A stretch of 18,746 nt of DNA. Origin: Chromera velia. Lineage: Eukaryota > Sar > Chromeraceae. Below are positions 1 to 9,754 of the stretch, one piece after another. Below the pieces are notes generated by a model. That model was not told where the DNA came from. It worked only from the letters and a program-made list of their open reading frames with translations, and searched no databases. The translations under genes and the position numbers were made by a program. The stretch lies in contig JAHBMJ010000882.1 in the NCBI GenBank assembly GCA_018398765.1, positions 17,501 to 36,246 on the forward strand. The letters are read 5' to 3'. Positions within the stretch are counted from its first letter, which is position 1. The number at the start of each line of letters is the position of its first letter.

Positions 1-3000
1 GGGGGATCGAGCAAAGATGGCGACTTACTCCCATTTGCGCCTGTTCGGAGAAGCCGAAAAGTCGTGGACGGAAGTTCGAGGAGGTTCAGAGTGTCCGTTT
101 GGGAGTACACAAAAGTGATCGCATTGCGAGAAAGAGACACGGGAAAAGGAGAAGAAAATGAGGTTTATATCGATTTTTTTTCTGTCTGTCCTCTCGATGC
201 TCCACCCACTCACTGTGCTCTTATTCTATGCCTACAAGAAGGAAAGAAGAGACAAAGGGCTGCATGGAAAATCAGATCGGTACTCTCAGAGGCTGAACAG
301 GAGTAAAGAAAGGGACTCCCTAGACTCTAGAGAGTGCAGAAAGGTGAAGGAGCAACGCAACAAAACCAAAGAAGAAAAGGCGATAGCAGAAAAAGACATC
401 GGCAAGGCCTGATGATGAGACAGACACAAAAAAAACAAAAACTGACTGACAGGGCGAAGTAGAAGCGGTTGCTGCAGCCAAGCGAGTAGACGGACACCGA
501 AGCAGAGGGCGAAACACAAATCGCCGCGCAAGGACATGCAGGAACAGATTAGAAGAGGTAAAAAAGGGATCCGTGGGGACAAACAAGGGAAGAGGGGCAA
601 AAAGATTCTTTGATCTCGGCAAAAGAATTGCCCAACAAAAGTGATTCCTTCCTCTGTCGCTAGGATGAAAGTGAAGGAGACCAGAGTGAAGAAAGAAAGC
701 AACGAGGAACGAAGGACCCCTATCTGATTAGCTGCCAAGCTTTGGACATTACTGCCTTTCCTGCTTTTAGTCTCACGGCCAAAAAGAAGGATGTTAACAA
801 AAACAAGGGTGAATACTGAGGTGGGCACCACCGAACGAATCCACACACAAAATCAAAAAAAAAAGAAGAGAAAGATGACGACGCCACAGGATCCGCAGGA
901 GTAGAGCACTCACCAGCTGTCACTGCAAACACAATTGAAAAACATGGGGCAAGACAACAGATTTCACCACTTAATCCAGCACAGATACACGCATACATCG
1001 GAGACCACCAGAAGAATCCCCAAGGAGTCAGGCAGGATACGCTAAATCCCACCCTTACGTGTGGATTTTGTTCGATTGACCTTCCGGCGGGCTCGCTCGA
1101 CCAACACATCATACAAAATTTTCCTACAGAGAGGAGAGACAGACCCACAAAAGGTACTCACTGAAATGACGGAGAACAACAAACGAATAAAACTTGGTTG
1201 GGGAAATGAAGAAGTTTGCACATAGGCGCATAGACAGAAACAGAAAGCATGACACAGGAAGACGGGAATGCAGCAAGAGGCAGAGAAAGAGCGAGCGACT
1301 CACGCTGGAACGGCGCTGCACAGAAGACGGCAGGAAGAGGGACAGAAAGAGGAGAGAACGTTTGAGTGAGACAGGCAAATTCCAACAGCATTTTCATGTT
1401 GTGACCGACGCGAAAACACGACAGGCATCGGGGAAATGCAACGCCGCCTTTCGACAAACACAAGCAGAACAGAGGGTCAAGAAAGACTCAAGCAGGCTTC
1501 TTTCCTTTCTGCTTTCTGTCAGACACGCTCTTTCTAGCTTGAAACAAAAGAGAATAGTGAGCGCAAAAATTTGCCTTACTGCAGCTTCTCACACACGCAG
1601 TGAGAGAAAGAAAGAGCACTTTTGTTTGACAGAAAAATAAGTCCAAAGGAAGAAAGAAAGGACTGACGGGTTGGAGGTCGTCCTGAAGTGGTCACCCAAT
1701 TGAAAGAGGAAGAAAGGGATCGTTAATTGGACGACAAGTATATATGCATACACAAACGAAAGATCGCGGAGAAGAAAAAATCAAAATTTGCCTCGAGAGA
1801 GAGGAGCAAAAAAAAGAAGAGAAAAGTAACGTACAAAATTCGAATTTGGGGAGAAAAAGAGAATGACAAGGTTTTGCATGATGATCTTGATTACTTTTCA
1901 GCCTCAAAAGATCACTCACTCGTTGACTCGCTTCATCTACTAACTCTCCCACACACTCAGTCATTCGATCACTCGCTCACGCACTCACTCACGCACGCAC
2001 GCACTCACTCACTCGGCGCTGCAGTGCAGAGCAGGAAGGAAAGGAAAGGAAGAAGATCAGGGAAGGAGAATTAATGAGGGGCGCAAAGAAGAAGAAAACG
2101 GGAATGCCATCAAAATGAAGAGAACAACAAGAGAAGTGTGTAATGACGCAATGAAATGTATTCAACAAAAGAGATCAAAACCTCGAGGTGAGGGCCGGCT
2201 TTGTGTGGCTGGCCGCCCTCGCCTGCTGCTGCCCCCAAGACCCTCCGGTCCTTCATTTTTCCCGTTCGTCTTGCTGCCATCCTGCCTGACTCATTTGTCG
2301 GGCGGGGAGAGAAAGTGGCCCCTACTGGCTGACTGTCTGTGCGTTGTCTGTGTGTCCGGACAAACGTATATATGCCAAAGCGACGGAGACTTTTGCTATC
2401 AAGCATGACATCAAACGAAAGGCAGACAAACGCCTGTTGAGTTGAGGGGAAAGGACCAACCCCCCGACCGACCGACCGACCAGTTGTTGCTGCAAATCGG
2501 AAAAGAAGACCGAAAAAAGGAAAGGGGGGACGGATGAGTCAGCAGAAATGGCAACACAAGAGAGACAAGAATAGACAGTCCGAGAAAATGGACACACAGT
2601 GAAATTTAAAGGTCTGATTGAGGTTTCGACGGCCATGGCCGAGCAAGACACTCTCTCTATTTTTCTTCAAAAAAGGCAATTCTTGAGGCTCCCTGCACCA
2701 GAGCAAGGCTTGCCATTCATCCCTCCCTCCCTCTCTTGTTTTCAAGGGTAACGAACAAGAAAAAAAAGAAAAGTGCTATCTGGTCAGACTGACTGGAAGC
2801 AAAGGGTTCTTTCGATACGGTGAAAACACTGCCTGCCTGACTGACTGTCTAACTGACTGACTGACTGACTGACAGGAAAGCCGAGCATCCGTTTCTGAAC
2901 TCAGAGCGCCACTTGCCGCTGCAGCAGAAGACAGAGAGTCAGACAGACCGAATGGAGAACAAAGAGAAAAAACAAAGAGACAACGAACGCACGCACAGAG

Positions 3001-6000
3001 TAAGCATGCACACACATGTACCTTTCTTCACACTAGTGCATGCACAGGGACAACCGTCCAGACAGAGACCTACAAACAGACAGAGAGACCGACCAGCCGA
3101 TAAACACACAAACAAACCGCCTGACAGACAGACGGACGGACAGACTGACTGACTGACTGACTGACTGACTGACTGAATGAATGAATGAATGAATGAATGA
3201 ATGACTGACAGACGGACAGACTGACTGACTGAATGACTGACAGACGGACGGACAGACTGACTGACCCACTGAATGACTGACAGACCGACAGACTGACTGA
3301 CTGACTGACTGACTGACTGAACGACTGACAGACGGACAGACTGACTGACTGAACGACTGACAGACGGACAGACTGACTGACTGAATGACAGACAGACGGA
3401 CAGACAGACTGACCACTCGGGATCATTGGCGGGACTGCATAGGAAGGGGAAGCACCGAGAGGGGAGAGAGAAATACATGTCGAGATGTGCGCGCACACGC
3501 ATGCACACACATGTATACAGACATTTGTGTATATGCCGAGAAAGACATACACAAAATGAAAGACAAGCACTGAGAGAAGAGGAGGTACAACAACAAAGAG
3601 CACAAAATAATATTACAGAGGAAGACATAAGAGCAGCAGAAGTCCTTGTTGAAGCACCGTACAACAGAGAAAAGACTTTTTTGAAACGACGGCAACACAT
3701 GCCGATTGAAACGGGAAGGATGAAGCCTTCGCGTGCCCCTCTCCCCTCTTGCCCCCCTTCCCTTTCCGAAGAAGAGACGCCTTCAAACTCACTCGGTGTT
3801 GCTGCAGCAGACACACAAACAAAGAGAGCCAGATCACAAATGTACATTACAGAGATCAAGCTACAAAATGCCAAACAAACAACTGTAACCCGACAGCACG
3901 ACGAGAGGTCCACGAAGAAGACACGCCAACGAATGGTGCACATGGTCACACACTTGTCAAAGAAATCGAGAAAACGAAATGTAGAGAGAGATAAACGAAA
4001 CTTCTATATCGATCCAAACGAAAAGAAAAAAAAGGGGCGTTGCAGGGGCGGCAAACTGCAGCTCTGTTCCCTGTCTCTGTCTCTGTCTGTTTGGCTGTCT
4101 ACTTGTCTACATATCTGTCCTTCGCTCGTTCCCTCTCTCGCTGTTGTCTAAGGATTTAGATCCATATAGAATTCTCAACTGACCCTTGGCTGAAGCGAAT
4201 CCAATTGCATGAAGGGAAGCATCGATGCAAACAGCCAGAAAGGAAGAGAGGCACATAATGTCAAATAAGGGCAGTGCGCGGAGGGAGGGGAGAAGTCTCC
4301 TTGTTCTTGTTTTTCCTTCCATGTTTCTTTTGGGGCCGCACAGCGGGTAACGTGTGCCTTTGGAGTTATAGAGAAGAAGATCTGGGCTCGTTTTGTTTCA
4401 TTGTGTCTGCGCTGCGGCAAAGCATACGCAAAACGGAAAACACTCTCTCTGTCCTGCTCCTCGCGCACTTCTCTCCGGGTGTATATCTTGGTATATGCGT
4501 CCGCTTTCTGAATATGCTTTAATTTGGCTGTCCTTTTCCAACAGAACCCTTTTGTTTCATGGCTAACAAAGATTGTGCGCTTTTCCGTTCTCCACTTCCC
4601 CCATCCTTTATCAACACCCGTCTCCTCTTTCTCAACCAACTGACTGACCACTTTGCCTGCCAGTGGGAGCACACCTTCCTGCCGCCTCTGCAGATAGAGC
4701 AAACCAAAGAGAAAAATGAGGAAGGAAAACGTTGCAGAGAAGAGGCGATTCCACACAAAGAGAAAGAGACCGACAGTGAGATTTGTTCCTATTCCGACGG
4801 ACGCACAGACTCCGTTTAATGTGTTTGTGTTGTTTGCCTCCTTTTTGACGCTCTCTTTCTTTATCTGATGTGGCAGATGGTCCTCCATCCTGGTGTCTGT
4901 CGGGTGTGGGAGAGGAGGACAAAGGGATTCATGTCGAAGGTCTTGCAGGTTCTCTTTTCATGTTGGACGAAAGTACAGTAAAACCCAAGCGCATCCACAC
5001 ACCAACCCGTTGTCCCTGCAGACAGACAGGAAGAAGATAGCGAAAGAGGGTGGGATGCGTGAGTGGATACAGAGAAGGTCAGCAAGACTGAATGAGTTGA
5101 TTGAGCCGAAAAGAAAGGAAGCAGACAAGCGGTCAACAGATTTCAAAGACGCACAAGACAAAACTTCTCCTGTTTCTTGCTATCTCCCGTCTCCCTGACA
5201 GACTTCTGAGCGAAGAGCGAGAAAGAGAACAAGACCACTGAGCGAAGATAAGCCAAATGAAAATGCTGGAAGATAAAGAATTCAGTGAGAACATGTATGT
5301 GCAACGCAGTTGCTGCGCCTCCCGATATCAATGCGACCATTTTTGTGGTTCCCACAACAAGCACTCACTTGAATGTCTGCCAAGCTTGCCTGCAAGCGAA
5401 CATGGGGGAAGAGGGAAGGGGAAAAGTCAAAATCTGACGTCAACGAAGGAAGCACGAGAGAAAAGAGAGCGCTGCGAAAACGCACTTCGTTCAGGACCCC
5501 TGAAGGAAATACCAAAGCACATCGGGTTACCCGAATTTCTCTCGCTTGGATGCACTTGGGTGTGAGCGAAGGTGTCCACACAAAACCAAATCAGCAGACA
5601 ACGTGCACTCAGACAAGATGTCCCTCCCCTTCAGGCAGAGACAGACTGACTGACTTCAGGCTCTCGAGCTGGGCTCTGCAGGAAGGAAGAGAATCCAACA
5701 GCGAGAGACAGACAGGCAAGGAAGCAATGAGGGAGGATCAAGGGCAAGAATGTTCATCCAGTAGGAAGGTATCATTGCTCACTTAAGTACAGAAAAATAG
5801 AAGAACAGAAAAGACGAAGACAAAGGGGTTCAAGAGACAAAACCCTGAGGGAGAGAGGAGGATGAAACAAATCGAGAGACGAATCAACGAGAAGAGAGAA
5901 ACAAAGAAGAATTCGAAAAGAATTACACCAACTGACAGAGAAAACACACGACTGATAAAGCAGCCAGACAGGCATTTGAAAAAGTCCGTCTACACGATCC

Positions 6001-8301
6001 AAAAGTAAGAAGAAAAGGGGGGCAAAACCATAGCCTGACTGACCCGTATGCCTCGCTGCAGGGCAACGATTGAGAACACAGATACACACGCAGTAGAACG
6101 GAAGGAAAGAAGGAGTAAGTAGACTAAGCAAATGGAGGGGAAGGAGTCCGAGGGCTCACTCAACAATCAAAAGCTTTGAGGGGAAGATGTTGAAGGTGAA
6201 AGTCTTCAAAGAAGGAGACAGCGATCGAGCAAACTGGCAACTTTACTTGCTTTAAGCGATGAATCGACGAAGGCGTTACACCAACAAGCCGATGTCTGCA
6301 CGCCCGCTCCTCTCTTTGTATGACTAATTCTTTGACTAACTGACTGACTGACTGACTGACTGACTGACTGGACTGACTGACTGACTGACTGACTGACTGA
6401 CTGACTGACCGACTGACTGACTGACTGACTGACTGACTGGACTGACTGACTGACTGACTGACTGACTGACTGACTGACCGACCGACCGACCGACCGACTG
6501 ACTGACTGACTGACTGACTAACTGACTGACTGACCAAGCGTCCCTGCATGATTGCGCCAGAGGACGTCAGAGCAAATACACACAGGAGGAAGGATTAAGT
6601 CGGACAAGCAATAACGGCAAAGAGGAAAACACAGGAGAGAAGGAAAGAGAGACCTCCCTAAGGTGCACCAAAGCACGCAGACCACTCTTGATTTCAAATT
6701 GCGTGAAGATGCTTTTGTCTCTCGTTCGATTCTTCGGACGAAGTTCTCGACTTGACCAGACGCCCCCCCACCCCCCCACCCCTCCCGAGGTGTGTGAGAA
6801 CTCTGTAAGTGTGTGTGTGGGACTGCATTGAGAGGCGGAAAAAGAAAAGGGACGCCATGGAACTTGAAGAAAAACGAATTCCCTCCCTCCCGAAGAATGA
6901 TTGAAGGAGCCTCTGAGCTCACTTGTAGTCATTGCTGCAAGTGAGGAAGGAAGGGGGTGGACAGAGCAGAGGGGGCAGTGTGAGTGCACGACAAAAAAAG
7001 TCCACGCGAAATCCAAAAAGAGAACGACGAAATGTGACCTAAAGGACATTTTTGATGATGCTTGAAGAGACAGTAGGAGAGATCGAGGGACAGAGATCAA
7101 TGGGAGAGAGAGTGAGCTTCAGTGGAGAGAAAGAGAAAAAAAGAGAGTAAGTCGAAGAACTACGGCAAAGAAAGTGCAAAAAAGGGACTAGACGCTGGGA
7201 CGCAGACTGACCAGATCTTCTGAAGGCCGACACTGCAATCAAAGAGAAAAGACAAGCAGAGAGAGAGAGAGAGCGAATGAGAAACATGGCTAGAAGTAAA
7301 ATGCGAGCGGAAGTGAAAGAGCCAAAGCGGCAGACTCACAGAGAGAACCCAAAGGAGGAAGAACGGCAGGTAGGAATTGAGACAAAAAATGAGATTCATT
7401 CTCTCATTGCCTCAGTCTTCTTGCATATGTGGGACTCCTTCTCTTTTGCCAATACACAGAGGACCGGGCACCCAGGAGGGAAGAGAAATGGAAAAGGGGG
7501 GAGCCGTGCTGGCAGCTATGAAGCCACGAGGACAAGAAGGATTTGATGGTCTTGAATGACACTCTATGGAGGCTGTGATCACTGACGCTGAGACTCATGC
7601 ACTCACCAGTTCTCACGGACGAGGGAGGTATCCGCAGTGGCGAGGGGAATGAACGAGAACTTCTTGCTGCACTCATTTCATTTCATGTCATTTCATTCAG
7701 CCACAGGAAGGAAAGGTTAGTGAAGCAAGGAAAGGAAATGAGTGACGAGAAAGAAGAAGGATCAGGGAAAGGTGGGATGGCCGACTCGCTTCTGGTCTGT
7801 ATACCATGTCGCCCCCCTCTCAGTTTGTGCGATGTGAATTCAGCGAGCGAGAGCCGAGAAAGAAGAAAGAGACTTGATTGAGAGCAAATCAAAATGTCCG
7901 CAGATTGTGTGAAGATTAGGTCTCCATCTCCTCTGGCTGAATCCACATCTGAAGACAACGTTGCAGGGCGAGAGACTGACCAGATCTTGCTGCACTCAAA
8001 GACAGACAAGGAAAAAGGGAGAGAGGGAGAATGTGAAGGATGGAGTGAGCAACCGGCAGAGGAAGTCATGAAAACCCGAACGGCGTCTCACTGAATTCTT
8101 CGAATCAGTCTCGAAAGGCCTTCATCACCGTAGCTTTGCAACAGATCAACCTCCTGTGCGCATTCCTCTTCTTTCGTGATCTTGTCTTTTTGTTCTCAAT
8201 GCCACGAAATCCCGCCCCTGTGATCTCCTTTTTGCCTTTCGTCTCTGCGAACTTCTGTACTGTTGCACATGTTTGTGTGTGTGCATGTTTGTGTGTGTGT
8301 G

Positions 8302-8396
<95 letters not shown>

Positions 8397-9723
8397 TAGA
8401 GAGAGAGAGAGAAGGGTTTCTATTTGAGTCTTGATTTTCGAATTCAGAAATCAAAGCATGCCTTCCCTTCTCTTCTCTTCTCTCGATTTCGTTTCTCTTC
8501 TCTAGGCCTTCCTTGACAATGCCGTGCTCTTGAGATCAATCAACAAAGAGAGAAGAGAAAAAGAGAGAGAGAGTTGACTCACGCGGGGTCCTGGTCACCC
8601 TCAGCGCTGCATGTCCAGTTCCATTCCATTTGTCGATCGATGGGATGGCATTTGTTTCCACATCATCGAGCGCATTGCAATGTCCAGGGCAAAGACGATC
8701 GAGGCGGCAAGCATAGTGCCGATGGTGCGGGCGGTTGTTGCAATAAGAAAAACAGGACGGGAAAGAAAGGAGAAAAAGTTCCATGGGAGAGGACGGGGGG
8801 CGAAGGAGGTCGAGAGAAAGCTCACAAGGAAGACATGCAGAAGGGCGGAATACCATGAGGGGCAACCCAGCGGCACAATTGAGGAACTCGGTAGAGGGAT
8901 GGGCATTCTGAAGAACAAAACAAAACAGGGAGATCTATACAGAGACTGGAGGCAGGCAGACAGAAACGCGTACAGAGTGTCAGACAGGCAAGTCGGCAGG
9001 CAGGGGGGCAGAAATGTGTGTCCGTCTGAGTGTATGTGTGTCGGGAGGGGGGCAGGGAGGTTGTGCGCCAAGGAGTCCCACGTACTGACTGGAGAGCCTT
9101 CACACGGGTGCTGCACGAACACAATACAAAGGCACGGAGGCATACATGCTTTAGCACACACAGATACTAGAGAGCCAGGGCAATAGATAGGGTAAGTATG
9201 AAGAATAAACGAACGCCAACGTCCCTCCATATTTACTTTGCAAGAGTCAGCACGGACTCCTGGAAGGAACCGTCGGGACCCAAATTGCATTCACTCGCAT
9301 TTATTCTCATGTTCTATCTTACAATAAACCCGCATAAAGGCACTCATGGCAGGAAGTCATCTTCAACAGGCATTTCAGAACGAAGCAGAAAAGACGAGAA
9401 AAGAACGGTTGGGCTCCTGGAGTCCTGGGAGAAGGGGTCTCTCCCCGGTTTTCCATTCCTTTGAATGAGCATATGTCCCCTTTCCTTGATTGACAGCTGA
9501 AAAGGAAGAAAAATCACTAAACACATATGGGACGCAAAAACTCACTCGTCGGAGTCTGCCGGGTTGCCGGCGTCTGCGAAGAGTTTGGTCTTGACGACGT
9601 CCACGTGTTCCTGGGTTGTCCTGCTGCCCTGGTGGGAGAGTCCGGACTCCTTGAAGTGGGTCTCCGTGGGCACAAGGCTCTTCTCGAGGAACGAAGGCAC
9701 TCTGCGTACATATCAGTATATTG

Positions 9724-9754
<31 letters not shown>

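Noticed and set aside
2939-3949. 336-aa minus-strand open frame, and 6160-6549, both rich in Ser-Val-Ser-Gln
   Set aside because: These are translations of the (GTCA)n arrays, which are stop-free in most frames. Only 3434-3414 and 6543-6535 within or beside them fit the spliced gene.
3426-4151. 241-aa plus-strand open frame
   Set aside because: It is a mirror of pyrimidine-rich introns, Lys/Arg/Glu biased, with no domain and no splice-supported continuation.
4175-4888. 237-aa minus-strand open frame
   Set aside because: It passes through exon 14, where it happens to share the frame, then through intron 14, and overlaps exon 15 in another frame. The rest is low-complexity.
6250-6295. Possible exon with TGCAG acceptor and GTAAAG donor (HRLVGVTPSS)
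   Set aside because: Joined to exon 9 it makes TG|A, a stop. Upstream sequence is purine-rich rather than a pyrimidine tract.
8092-8153. Coding-like minus-strand segment reading EVDLLQSYGDEGLS with a GTGAGA donor
   Set aside because: Entry is phase 0 and the length is 62, so it cannot join exons 4 and 5 in frame. The plus strand is equally open here, which argues for chance or a separate antisense feature.
9249-9275. Short candidate exon ESVLTLAK after CCTTCCAG
   Set aside because: In the required phase it reads a TGA stop.
8601-9290. 229-aa minus-strand open frame
   Set aside because: It crosses intron sequence and exons 3 and 4 in different frames. Codon choice is pyrimidine-driven and the splice-based model explains the coding parts better.
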